Positions 54,360-62,803 of a stretch of DNA of 64,000 nt are shown one piece after another. Source of the stretch: Terrabacter aerolatus. GTDB lineage: Bacteria > Actinomycetota > Actinomycetes > Actinomycetales > Dermatophilaceae. Both the position numbers and the translations under genes were made by a program. The notes beneath the pieces are model-generated. The model saw only the letters and a list, made by a program, of their open reading frames with translations, had not been told where the DNA came from and made no database searches. The stretch covers positions 1-64,000 of the forward strand of contig NZ_BJYX01000011.1 of assembly GCF_007991735.1 (NCBI RefSeq), written 5' to 3'. Within the stretch, counting starts at the first letter, position 1, and each line of letters opens with the position of its first letter.

Positions 54360-55409
54360 ATGTCCCTTCAGCCCCTCGCCTGCATCATCCCGCCGGACCT
54401 GCTCGCCGCCGTCGCCCGAGAGGCGGACGCGACGCAACGGCAGGCCCTGCTCGACACCCTCCAGCTCGACCAGAGCTTCCGCGTCGTCCGTGCCGAGAAC
54501 GCGGCCCGGACCGTCGAGACCACCCGGGCGCTCACGCCGCGCGTGGGCGCCGGCACGCCGAGCCGGTCGATCTACGACCAGAAGCACTCGACGGCCACCA
54601 CCCCCGGAACGCTGGCCCGCTCGGAGGGCCAGGCGCCGGTGGCCGACGTCTCGGTGAACCAGGCCTACGACAACTTCGGCTACACCTACAAGCTCTACTG
54701 GGACATCTTCCACCGCGACTCGATCGACGACCAGGGCCTGCCGATCGAGGGTCTGGTCCACTTCGGGGCGAACTACGACAACGCCTTCTGGGACGGTGCC
54801 GGCCACATGTTCTTCGGTGACGGCGACGGTCAGATGCTCACCGACACGACCAAGGGCATCGACGTGGTCGGGCACGAGCTCACCCACGGGGTGACCCAGC
54901 ACGAGGCGAACCTCACGTACTCCGGGCAGTCCGGGGCCCTCAACGAGTCGGTGTCCGACGTCTTCGGCTCGCTGGTCAAGCAGTACCACCTGGGCCAGGA
55001 CGTGGCGACCGCCGACTGGCTCATCGGCGCCGACATCGTCGGCCCGCAGCTCGCACCCGCCCTACGGTCGATGAAGGCACCGGGCACCGCGAACCACTAC
55101 GACAACCAGCCCGCGACGATGGACGGCTACGTCCACACGACCTCCGACAACGGCGGCGTCCACACGAACTCGGGCATCCCCAACCACGCCTTCTACGTCA
55201 TCGCCACGACCATCGGGGGCAACGCCTGGGAGGCAGCGGGACAGATCTGGTACGACACGCTCGTCGACCCGAGGCTGCGGCCGAACGCGACGTTCTCGAA
55301 GTTCGCCGCCCTCACGCTGCGGTCGGCTCGGACCCGTTACGGGGCATCGAGCAACGAGGCAGCCGCCGTCAAGACGGGCTGGGACGAGGTGAAGGTCAGG
55401 GTGCGGTGA
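54360..55409 (+). CDS. protealysin-like M4 metalloprotease
   Basis: 349 aa. Zinc site HELTH (172-176) and third ligand E196 in NESVSD; the transition-state histidine is in NGGVHTNSGIPNHA. There is no signal peptide; the N-terminus starts with CIIPPDLL, the short propeptide motif of protealysin-type rather than thermolysin-type enzymes. Such proteases act inside the cell or leave it by unknown means and cleave actin in some hosts. The next gene, overlapping by GTGA, encodes an emfourin-like inhibitor. Confidence 0.9.
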   Translation: MSLQPLACIIPPDLLAAVAREADATQRQALLDTLQLDQSFRVVRAENAARTVETTRALTPRVGAGTPSRSIYDQKHSTATTPGTLARSEGQAPVADVSVNQAYDNFGYTYKLYWDIFHRDSIDDQGLPIEGLVHFGANYDNAFWDGAGHMFFGDGDGQMLTDTTKGIDVVGHELTHGVTQHEANLTYSGQSGALNESVSDVFGSLVKQYHLGQDVATADWLIGADIVGPQLAPALRSMKAPGTANHYDNQPATMDGYVHTTSDNGGVHTNSGIPNHAFYVIATTIGGNAWEAAGQIWYDTLVDPRLRPNATFSKFAALTLRSARTRYGASSNEAAAVKTGWDEVKVRVR

Positions 55410-55804
55410 ACCTGCCCGGTTCCACCGGTGACCCAAGCGGGTTACCGGACCCGGCCCACCCCCGGGACATGAGCGACGCCGGACTGCACGTCACGTACCG
55501 TCGTAGCGGCGGGATCGCGGGCCTGGACCTGGTGGCCGAGTGCGCCGGCTCCGACCTCCCGCAGGACCACGCCCGGGTGGCGCGGGACCTCCTCGACGCC
55601 CCGGCGGATGAGCCGGGCAGGGGCGGCACGGAGCGTGAAGCGGCCGTGGTCCCCGCGGGCGCCGACCGGTTCACCTACACCGTGCACATCACCGACGGGA
55701 CCCGGCACCGGACCCTCACATGGTCCGAGGGCGCCGTCCCCTCCGCCGCGGAGCCGCTCCTGGCGAGCCTGGGTGGCCTCGCCACCCCGCAACGGGCGCC
55801 GTGA
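55406..55804 (+). CDS. emfourin-like inhibitor of the adjacent protease
   Basis: 132 aa from the GTG overlapping the protease stop; ATG 55469 is a possible later start. The core LHVTYRRSGGIAGLDL and the end FTYTVHITDGTRHRTLTWSEGAVP match the emfourin (M4-protease inhibitor) pattern. Emfourins bind protealysin-type enzymes and are usually encoded directly downstream, which supports the call strongly. Function as inhibitor is inferred. Confidence 0.75.
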   Translation: MNLPGSTGDPSGLPDPAHPRDMSDAGLHVTYRRSGGIAGLDLVAECAGSDLPQDHARVARDLLDAPADEPGRGGTEREAAVVPAGADRFTYTVHITDGTRHRTLTWSEGAVPSAAEPLLASLGGLATPQRAP

Positions 55805-55813
55805 CCCGTGACC

Positions 55814-55884
55814 CGTGGAGCAGGACCTCCACGAGGCACCTGACAGCGACGGGCCGTGCTCTCCTCCGAGAGCGCGGCCCGTCG
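55814..55884 (+). terminator. two terminator hairpins after the protease operon
   Basis: CGTGGAG/CTCCACG (55814-55820 with 55827-55833), then a 17-bp stem with one wobble (55847-55863 with 55868-55884; arm begins CGACGGGCCG, loop CTCC). A GTATGCCG motif follows at 55893-55900. Confidence 0.7.
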
Positions 55885-56120
55885 TCGTTGTCGTATGCCG
55901 TCCGCGCCCTTGCGACGGTTGGCGGCGCCTCGCGAATCCGCCCGTAACGCAAGCCTTCCCGGCCTTCGCTGCAAGGACTCCCTTGGCGCCACAAGCGTTC
56001 CGCAAGGTATGCGCAACATTGCCCGACGTGCCCTGTTTCCGGCTGATTCGCGTGTCAGTGTTGCACCAGCAGATCACCAAGAAACGGTAAAACCACTCGA
56101 GGGAAAGGTCATGGGGGACC
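55885..56120 (+). other. leader/promoter region of the surface-protein operon
   Basis: About 235 bases with a locally lower G+C content (56000-56100). The ribosome site GGGGGA precedes the ATG at 56121. Several TTG- and TA-rich hexamers are present, but no promoter pair has convincing spacing. No additional gene seen. Confidence 0.35.
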
Positions 56121-56648
56121 ATGCGCACTGAGAAGAACTCCGCGAAGAAGAGCTCCGCCAGGAAGAACTCCACGAAGAAGAAGTCCGCTGCCTTCCTCGC
56201 CGCCGGCGTCATCGGTCTCGCGACGGCCGGCGGGGCCTACGCCTACTGGACCAGCCTCGGTGGCGGCAGCGGCACCGCGTCGACCCGTGGCGGAGCCTCC
56301 AACGTCTTCCAGGTCACCGGCAACGTCGCCAACGCGATGTACCCCGGCGACAGCGCCCAGACGGTCACCGCGACGGTCACGAACAACGGCAGCGAGAACT
56401 ACAAGCTCCAGGCCGTCAAGGCCTACGTCTCGACCGACAAGCAGGGCTGCGACGGGAGCGACTACAAGCTCAACGGCGCCGTGGCCCCGACGAACGCCAC
56501 GGACGCCGTCGCCATCGCGGTCACGCAGGCCGACCTCGCCCCGGCAGCCACGACCAGCGGCACCTTCACCATGCAGTTCAACAACAAGTCGACGAACCAG
56601 GACGCCTGCAAGGGCGCTGCCGTGACCATCACGTACATCGCCAGCTGA
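56121..56648 (+). CDS. exported surface protein with alternate (SipW/TasA-type) signal
   Basis: 175 aa. A Lys/Ser-rich N-terminus (about 20 residues) precedes a hydrophobic helix ending GGAYAYWTSLGGG, the pattern of actinobacterial alternate-type signal peptides. The mature part is a small beta-rich domain (VTATVTNNGSENYKLQ, later TSGTFTMQFNN) with two cysteines that may form a disulphide. It resembles camelysin/TasA-like fibre proteins in layout only. First gene of a three-gene operon; no signal peptidase gene lies beside it. Confidence 0.6.
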   Translation: MRTEKNSAKKSSARKNSTKKKSAAFLAAGVIGLATAGGAYAYWTSLGGGSGTASTRGGASNVFQVTGNVANAMYPGDSAQTVTATVTNNGSENYKLQAVKAYVSTDKQGCDGSDYKLNGAVAPTNATDAVAIAVTQADLAPAATTSGTFTMQFNNKSTNQDACKGAAVTITYIAS

Positions 56649-56753
56649 GACCCCGGCGGGGTGGGCCGCCGCATCGACCCCGGCGCCCACCCCGTCCGCC
56701 TCCACCCGAGCCTCCAGCAGGCCGTGACGCCGTCCAGACAGGGAGCTCGAACC

Positions 56754-57488
56754 GTGAAGACGCCGACATCCACCAGGCACACCGCCTTGGGGCTGTTCGG
56801 CGTCGTCGTCGTTCTCGCCACGTCTGCGGACGCCGCGAAGACGGTCGCCCCGGGCGTGCTGCTCGCGGCCCCGGTGCTGCGCTCGGTGCCGGCCGACCCG
56901 ACCTCGACGGTGACCAACACGGTCGCGTGGATCCACCCCCGGCCCGGGGTGGGCTTCCGCTGCACCACCGACGACCGCGACTGGTTCCCCTGCACCTCAC
57001 CGCTGACGTGGGAGCTGGACCCGGCGACGGACGGTCGTCACACGTTCTCGGTGCGCGCCGTCGACGCCTCCGGCCGCGAGTCCCTCCCGGCCCGCTACAC
57101 GTTCGCCTACCGGGACGCGCTGCGTGCCTCCAGTGTGCGGCTCACGGTGACGGGCAGCGTCGACGGTCTCGCTCCCGGTGTCTGGGTCCCGGTGCCGGTC
57201 CGCGTCAGCAACCCGGGACCCGTCCCGGTGCACCTCACCTCGCTCGAGCTCCACGTCGCGGCCGACAGCACACCGCCCGGGTGCTCGGCCGCGACGAACC
57301 TCGAGGTGCGGCAGCCGCAGGTCACCGGCGGCGACCGGGTGCTCGTCCCGGCGCGCTCGACCGTCACCCTGCCGGTCGCGGGAACCGCCCCGGCGGCGAT
57401 CCGTCTGCGTGACCTACCCACGGTCAACCAGGACGTCTGTAAGGCCAAGAGCTTCGCGCTCAGCTGGTCCGGGACGGCGGAGCACTGA
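56754..57488 (+). CDS. exported beta-sandwich protein of unknown function
   Basis: 244 aa from the GTG at 56754, chosen by the ribosome site GGGAG; a start at 56661 is possible. A hydrophobic signal segment (about 8-27) is followed by a stretch resembling an Ig-like or chitobiase-type cap (FRCTTDDRDWFPCTSPLTW) and a second beta-domain (about 120-244) similar in theme to the preceding protein (VRVSNPGPVPVHLTSLELHV). The shared theme suggests both assemble outside the cell. The stop shares one base with the next start (TGATG). Confidence 0.5.
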   Translation: MKTPTSTRHTALGLFGVVVVLATSADAAKTVAPGVLLAAPVLRSVPADPTSTVTNTVAWIHPRPGVGFRCTTDDRDWFPCTSPLTWELDPATDGRHTFSVRAVDASGRESLPARYTFAYRDALRASSVRLTVTGSVDGLAPGVWVPVPVRVSNPGPVPVHLTSLELHVAADSTPPGCSAATNLEVRQPQVTGGDRVLVPARSTVTLPVAGTAPAAIRLRDLPTVNQDVCKAKSFALSWSGTAEH

Positions 57489-59233
57489 TGCCGCACCGGA
57501 CGACCCCGAAGACGCGCGCACGCCGTGCCGCCCCGAGCCGCGGCGTGCGCGCCCTTCACGTCGGCCTCCTGCTGACCGTCCTCATGACCGTGTCGGGGAC
57601 CGCCTGGGCCGCCTGGTCTACGGCGGGTGGCGGGACGGGCAGCGGGTCCACGGGCACCCTCTCGGCGCCGTCGGCCGTCACGGCGACCGCCGCCGGCGGG
57701 GGCTCAAGCGTCTCCGTGTCCTGGAGCGCCCCGTCCACCGGGGTCGCGCCCGCGGGATACCGCGTGGACCGCACCGACACCACGTCCGGGACCATCGCCG
57801 GGGCCTGTGGCTCGTCGAGCACGTCACTCGTCACCGGTACCTCGTGCACCGACGCGTCGGTGCCCGACGGCACCTACCGCTACACGGTCGTGGCGATCCG
57901 CTCGGGATGGACGGCCACGAGCGCCACGAGCGCCGCGGTCACGGTCCGCGCCGCGGTGTCCACGACCACGACCCTCGCCTCGTCGGCCACCCCGTCGGTC
58001 GTCGGACAGACGGTGACCCTCACCGCGACGGTCACCGCAGGAAACGGCACGCCGACGGGCACGGTCGTCTTCCGCGACGGCGGGTCCGCCATCTCGTGCA
58101 GCGGCGGCACCCAGACGCTCGGCTCCGGCACGGCCACCTGCTCGACGACCTGGTCGAGCGCCGGTACACGCAGCCTCACCGCCGCGTATGCCGGGTCGGC
58201 GCCCTACGCTGCGTCGTCCTCGTCCGTCGTGGGCCAGGTCGTCAACGCCGCCTCGACGACCACGAGGGTGGCCTCCTCGACGAGCCCGTCGGTCGTCGGC
58301 CAGTCCGTGACCTACACCGCGACGGTGTCGGCACCGGCCCCCGGGGGCGGCGTACCGTCCGGCACCGTCACCTTCCGTGACGGCGGGTCCACGATCACGT
58401 GCGCCGGGGGCGCCACCCAGACCTTGAGCTCGGGGACGGCGACGTGCGTCGTGGCGTCCGGGTCGGCAGGAACGCACAGCATCACGGCGGTCTACGCCGG
58501 CTCGACCAACCACATCGCCTCCACCTCGTCGGCGACGAGCCAGGTCGTCAACCCCGCCTCGACGACGACGAGCCTGACGAGCTCGGCCGGCAGCGTGACG
58601 CCCGGCCAGAGCCTCATCTTGACGGCCACCGTGGTCGCGGTCGCGCCCGGAGGGGGAGTACCCACGGGTTCGGTCACCTTCAAGGACGGCGCCACCACCC
58701 TGTCGTGCGCCTCCGGAACGCAGACGCTCGACGCCTCCGGGGTGGCTACCTGCACGACGTCGTTCGCCACGACGGGCTCGCGGACGATCACGGCCACGTA
58801 TGCCGGTAGCTCGAACTACGGGACGTCCACGTCCGCCGGGGTGTCCGAGTCTGTCGTCAACGCCTCGGCATCGGGGCTCGGCTTCTCGGGGGTCACCGTG
58901 GACGGCAGTGCCCAGACGCCGACCTGCACCGGCACTCCCGGCTCGGGGTACAGCTGCTCCGTCACGGGCGGCAACAACGCCGTCCTGTCCGCGACGGTCG
59001 GTTTCGTGGACAGGGCGGGCAACCCCGTCGCCTACAACTCGGCGACGGAGACCATCTCGTGGACGACCACGGGCAAGACGGCCGGGAGCGGCACCGTCAC
59101 CGTCGCACCCAACACGACGACCTCGACCAGCAGCGTCTCGGCGACGAAGAAGGGCAGCAACCCGGCATCCATCACGGTGACCTTCAAGACCGCGGCCGGC
59201 GCCACGTGGAGCGCGACCCTCAACCTGAGCTGA
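57488..59233 (+). CDS. secreted repeat protein with Fn3 and three Ig-like domains
   Basis: 581 aa. Basic N-terminus with hydrophobic signal (about 22-42, ending AWAAWST, like the first gene's AYAYWTS). Then a fibronectin type III domain (about 55-152) and three Ig-like (Big_3-type) repeats (about 157-248, 250-347, 349-441). Each repeat begins TTT-L/V-SS and ends YAGS. A C-terminal beta-domain follows (about 445-581). No LPXTG or membrane anchor. Likely a surface or matrix adhesin exported with the two upstream proteins. Confidence 0.7.
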   Translation: MPHRTTPKTRARRAAPSRGVRALHVGLLLTVLMTVSGTAWAAWSTAGGGTGSGSTGTLSAPSAVTATAAGGGSSVSVSWSAPSTGVAPAGYRVDRTDTTSGTIAGACGSSSTSLVTGTSCTDASVPDGTYRYTVVAIRSGWTATSATSAAVTVRAAVSTTTTLASSATPSVVGQTVTLTATVTAGNGTPTGTVVFRDGGSAISCSGGTQTLGSGTATCSTTWSSAGTRSLTAAYAGSAPYAASSSSVVGQVVNAASTTTRVASSTSPSVVGQSVTYTATVSAPAPGGGVPSGTVTFRDGGSTITCAGGATQTLSSGTATCVVASGSAGTHSITAVYAGSTNHIASTSSATSQVVNPASTTTSLTSSAGSVTPGQSLILTATVVAVAPGGGVPTGSVTFKDGATTLSCASGTQTLDASGVATCTTSFATTGSRTITATYAGSSNYGTSTSAGVSESVVNASASGLGFSGVTVDGSAQTPTCTGTPGSGYSCSVTGGNNAVLSATVGFVDRAGNPVAYNSATETISWTTTGKTAGSGTVTVAPNTTTSTSSVSATKKGSNPASITVTFKTAAGATWSATLNLS

Positions 59234-59281
59234 CCACCTCGTGCGCTCGACGGCCCCGGTCCCGTGGGTGTCAGGACGAGG

Positions 59282-60700
59282 TCACCTCGACGTCAGGCGC
59301 GACCGGGCCTCGGCGCGGGTGGTCGGAGGCGGCGGCCCGTCCGCTGCCCGCACGAGGTCGGCCGCCGTCGGTCGGCCGGCCTCCGGGGCGCCGCGGTCCG
59401 ACGGGGCCGCACCGGTCTCGGGGGCGGCTGCCGGTGTGGCGACGCTGGCGCCGCCGACCGTGAGCGCGGCGATGGCCGTCGTGACGGGCACCGCGAGGAC
59501 GAGTCCGATCGCGCTCGAGAGGGTCCGCACGATCTCCTCCGACAGCGACTCCGTCTGGAGCATCTCGAGCACGGGACGGTCGTAGAGGAAGATGAGCAGC
59601 AGCACCGGGAGGGCGGCGCCGGCATACGCGAAGACGATCGTGTAGATCGTCGAGGCGATGTGGTCGCGTCCGATGCGCATCCCCGACCGGAACAGCTCAC
59701 GGCGTCCCATCGACGGCGCGGCCGCACGCAGCTCCCACACGGCCGACGACTGGGTGATGGTCACGTCGTTGAGCACGCCGAGCCCGGCCACGATGATCGC
59801 GCACGTCAGCAGCTCGCGGGGGTTCATCGTCGTGACGAACGACGCCAGCGTGGCGCCCTCGTCGTTGGCGACGCCGCTCAAGCGCGCCATGTCGACGGCC
59901 AGCAGGCCCAGGCCGGCGGTGATGCCCACACCGAAGAGCGTGCCCGCGAGGGCCGTGCTCGTGCGCACCGACAACCCGTGGGCGAGGTAGAGGACGACGA
60001 ACATGATGGCCGACGAGCCGATGAGGGCCACGAGCAGGCCGGACTGCCCCTCGAGGAGGGCCGGCAGCATGAACCTGGCGACGACGAGCCCGCCGAAGCC
60101 GAGGCCGGCCAGGGCGAGCACGCCACGCCACCGCGCCACGGCGGCCACGACGACGAGGAAGAGGGCCAGCATCAACGACAGGGGAGCGCCGCGCTGGACC
60201 TGGAGGAAGGAGTAGGTCTCGGACTGACCGTTCTGAGCCGGTGTCCGCAGCAGCTGGACGCTGTCGCCCTCGCGCAGCCCCGAGAGCGAGACCGCGGGAG
60301 GCACCTGCACCGACACCGTCGGCCGCACGTCCCCCGAGGTCGGACTGGGCTGCGCCAGCTGCACGGTGATCGCGCCGCACGCCGCTGGCGCATCACCCAC
60401 GCCGCCCGACGGTCCCGACGAAGCCTGGCCGCTCGACCCGGCTCCGGGGCAGACCGGGAGGACCCTCTGCACCTCGGCGACGGGCAGGGTGACCCCGGGG
60501 GCCGCGAAGTCGGTCGTGCCCACGCTGCTGGAGGAGGCCTGCGCGTCGCCGGGCCAGTAGCGCACGATGCCGTAGACCGTGGCAGCCGCGGCCAGGACGA
60601 GCACGAGCGTCAGCCCCACCCGGGCGAGCGTGCTGACGGCGACGTGGCCCGAGGCGCCACGGTCGGCATGCGAATGCGTGTGCGAGTGTCCGCCGGGCAT
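59282..60700 (-). CDS. YibE/F-family membrane protein
   Basis: 472 aa from the ATG at 60700. A His-rich N-terminus (GGHSHTHSHADRG) that could bind metal, one transmembrane segment (about 25-45), an extracellular domain with two cysteines (about 50-165), then seven or so helices with the family signature (AGLGVLNDVTITQSSAVWEL, SGMRIGRDHIASTIYTIVFAYAG). Function of YibE/F is unknown. Reverse-strand CACACT stands seven bases before the ATG. An in-frame extension upstream is rejected because it would cross that box. Confidence 0.85.
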   Translation of the reverse strand: MPGGHSHTHSHADRGASGHVAVSTLARVGLTLVLVLAAAATVYGIVRYWPGDAQASSSSVGTTDFAAPGVTLPVAEVQRVLPVCPGAGSSGQASSGPSGGVGDAPAACGAITVQLAQPSPTSGDVRPTVSVQVPPAVSLSGLREGDSVQLLRTPAQNGQSETYSFLQVQRGAPLSLMLALFLVVVAAVARWRGVLALAGLGFGGLVVARFMLPALLEGQSGLLVALIGSSAIMFVVLYLAHGLSVRTSTALAGTLFGVGITAGLGLLAVDMARLSGVANDEGATLASFVTTMNPRELLTCAIIVAGLGVLNDVTITQSSAVWELRAAAPSMGRRELFRSGMRIGRDHIASTIYTIVFAYAGAALPVLLLIFLYDRPVLEMLQTESLSEEIVRTLSSAIGLVLAVPVTTAIAALTVGGASVATPAAAPETGAAPSDRGAPEAGRPTAADLVRAADGPPPPTTRAEARSRLTSR

Positions 60701-60807
60701 GGTGCCGAGTGTGCCAGAGCCTCGGTCGCGAGGCGGGTCGCGCCATCGCGCCCCAGCCGTGTCCGGATCGATGCCGAAGGCGCGCATCGGCCCTCCGGGG
60801 CGGCCGT

Positions 60808-60813
60808 TAGGCT
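60808..60813 (+). promoter_or_regulatory. -10 box of leaderless pgsA
   Basis: TAGGCT ends seven bases before the GTG at 60821. Confidence 0.55.
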
Positions 60814-60820
60814 AGCCGCC

Positions 60821-61429
60821 GTGGAGGTCGAGAGCACGGGAGAGCGCGAGCACGTCGTGACGGAGCGACTCCTGACGATCCCCAACGTGCTGTCCGTGCT
60901 GCGTCTCGTGGGAGTGCCCGTCTTCCTCTGGGCCATCCTGTCCGAGCGAGACGGGCTCGCCTTCCTGCTGCTGCTCCTGTCCGGCGTCACGGACTACCTC
61001 GACGGCAAGATCGCCCGACAGTTCAACATGGAGAGCCGTCTCGGCCAGTTGCTCGATCCCGTCGCCGACCGGCTCTACATCCTCGCGACGCTCTTCGGAC
61101 TCGTGTGGCGCGACCTCATCCCGGTCTGGCTGGTCGCGGTGATCCTCGCCCGCGAGGTCGTCATGGCCCTCATGCTGGCGTTCCTGCGCACCCGGGGACA
61201 GCTCGGCCTGCCCGTGCACTTCGTCGGCAAGGCCGCGACCTTCAACCTGCTCTACGCCTTCCCGCTCCTGCTGCTCGCGCACCGCGATGACTGGCTGGGC
61301 GCCCTGGCCCGCCCGATCGGGTGGGGCTTCGCGTGGTGGGGCGTCGTGCTCTACTGGCTCGCCGCGGTGCTGTATGCCGTGCACGCCAGGATCGTGCTCG
61401 GGCGGGCTCCGCGGACGGTGACGTCGTGA
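60821..61429 (+). CDS. pgsA: CDP-diacylglycerol-glycerol-3-phosphate 3-phosphatidyltransferase
   Basis: 202 aa, about five helices. CDP-alcohol transferase motif DG-x2-AR-x8-G-x3-D-x3-D is intact (DGKIARQFN, GQLLDPVAD), and the N-terminal TIPNVLSVLRLVGVPVFL is typical of PgsA. It makes phosphatidylglycerol phosphate. It heads a four-gene operon (pgsA - DUF881 - sbp - DUF881) in the same order as Rv1822-Rv1825 of M. tuberculosis. Confidence 0.88.
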   Translation: MEVESTGEREHVVTERLLTIPNVLSVLRLVGVPVFLWAILSERDGLAFLLLLLSGVTDYLDGKIARQFNMESRLGQLLDPVADRLYILATLFGLVWRDLIPVWLVAVILAREVVMALMLAFLRTRGQLGLPVHFVGKAATFNLLYAFPLLLLAHRDDWLGALARPIGWGFAWWGVVLYWLAAVLYAVHARIVLGRAPRTVTS

Positions 61430-62472
61430 TCGCCCCCCGTCGCCCGGACGAGTCGATGACGCTGCTGACGACGATGATGGAGCGTCCGCTCGACGCCGGC
61501 TACCAGGAGGCTGCCGACCGTCGGGCCGCGGCCGGCCTGCCCCCCGCGACGTCGACACGCACGGTGCTCGTCGTCGTGCTCGCGATCCTCGCCGGATTCC
61601 TCTTCGCCGTCGCGGCCCAGTCGCTGCGCCCCAAGCCCACGGCGGCCGTCGCGGTCAAGAAGGTGCTCGTCACCCGCATCGAGACCCTGCAGAAGCACGG
61701 GAGCGACCAGGAGGCCAGGGTCGCGGCACTCGGCAAGCAGGTCCGCGACCTGGAGGCCCTGGCGCTGCAGCAGTCCGGCGGCCCGGACCTGACCGCCCAG
61801 ATCAAGGACCTCGAGGTCCAGGCGGCCGCGGTCCCGCTCAAGGGGCCAGGGGTCACCCTGACCGTCGACGACGCGGCCTCGACGGTGGCCGACGGCACCG
61901 CCGGCAGCCGGCCCAGCAGCGGTTTCGAGGACGGCAGGGTCACCTCGGCCGACCTGCAGATCATCGTCAACGGGCTCTGGGGCTCGGGCGCCGAGGCGAT
62001 CTCCATCAACGGCCACCGGCTCAGCTCGACGGCCGCCATCCGCTTCGCGGGGCAGGCCATCATCGTCGACTTCCGGCCCCTCTCGCGGCCCTACGTCATC
62101 ACGGCGCTCGGCGACCCGCAGGGCATCCAGCAGCTCTTCGAGCCGTCCTTCGCCGGGCTCTACCTCTCCCAGCTGACCGACCAGTACAAGATCCGGTCGG
62201 TCATGGCGGGCGCCGACTCGCTGACCGTGCCGGGCGACTCGTCGGCACGGCTCGAGGTCGCGCAACCCATCGGTCCGACCGTAGGCTCGACGGCGCCCGC
62301 ACCACCCGCGCTGCGGTCCGGCTCCAGCACCCCTCAGGGGAGCGGGGGAGCCAGCAGCACGCCGACGGGCACGAGCAGCTCGAGCCGGCTCACGCCCTCG
62401 GCACCCGCCAGCAGCGCCGCCCAGGGCACCGGAAGCCCGGCGTCCCCGACCAGTCAGGAGAACCCATCGTGA
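61426..62472 (+). CDS. DUF881 membrane protein (first copy)
   Basis: 348 aa. Cytoplasmic leader, one transmembrane helix (about 46-65), a coiled-coil-like stretch (about 75-125) and the DUF881 domain (about 130-275: GPGVTLTVDD, LQIIVNGLWGSGAEAISINGHR), then a Ser/Thr/Pro-rich tail. Function unknown; the gene is conserved next to sbp in actinobacteria and probably acts at the cell envelope. GTG start overlaps the pgsA stop, and its stop overlaps sbp. Confidence 0.85.
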   Translation: MIAPRRPDESMTLLTTMMERPLDAGYQEAADRRAAAGLPPATSTRTVLVVVLAILAGFLFAVAAQSLRPKPTAAVAVKKVLVTRIETLQKHGSDQEARVAALGKQVRDLEALALQQSGGPDLTAQIKDLEVQAAAVPLKGPGVTLTVDDAASTVADGTAGSRPSSGFEDGRVTSADLQIIVNGLWGSGAEAISINGHRLSSTAAIRFAGQAIIVDFRPLSRPYVITALGDPQGIQQLFEPSFAGLYLSQLTDQYKIRSVMAGADSLTVPGDSSARLEVAQPIGPTVGSTAPAPPALRSGSSTPQGSGGASSTPTGTSSSSRLTPSAPASSAAQGTGSPASPTSQENPS

Positions 62473-62801
62473 TCCCCGTTCTCGGCCTCTTGGCCGGACT
62501 CGCGGTGGGACTCTTCCTCGACCCGTCGGTACCGGTGTGGCTCCAGCCCTACCTGCCGATCGCCGTCATCGCGGCCCTCGACGCCGTCTTCGGCGCGATC
62601 CGGGCCATCCTCGACGGCATCTTCAACGACAAGGTCTTCGTCGTGTCGTTCCTGTCGAACGTCGTCGTCGCGGCGTTCATCGTCTTCCTCGGCGACCAGC
62701 TCGGCGTCGGTGCCCAGCTGTCCACCGGTGTGGTCGTCGTCCTCGGCGTGCGGATCTTCTCCAACGTGGCCTCGATCCGCCGGCACCTGTTCAAGGCCTG
62801 A
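62469..62801 (+). CDS. sbp: small basic protein Sbp (DUF1290)
   Basis: 110 aa, three hydrophobic helices with IAVIAALDAVFGAIRA and LGVRIFSNVASIRRHLF, the complete DUF1290 pattern. Function unknown; always with DUF881 genes. GTG start overlapping the first DUF881 gene. Confidence 0.9.
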   Translation: MIPVLGLLAGLAVGLFLDPSVPVWLQPYLPIAVIAALDAVFGAIRAILDGIFNDKVFVVSFLSNVVVAAFIVFLGDQLGVGAQLSTGVVVVLGVRIFSNVASIRRHLFKA

Positions 62802-62803
62802 GC

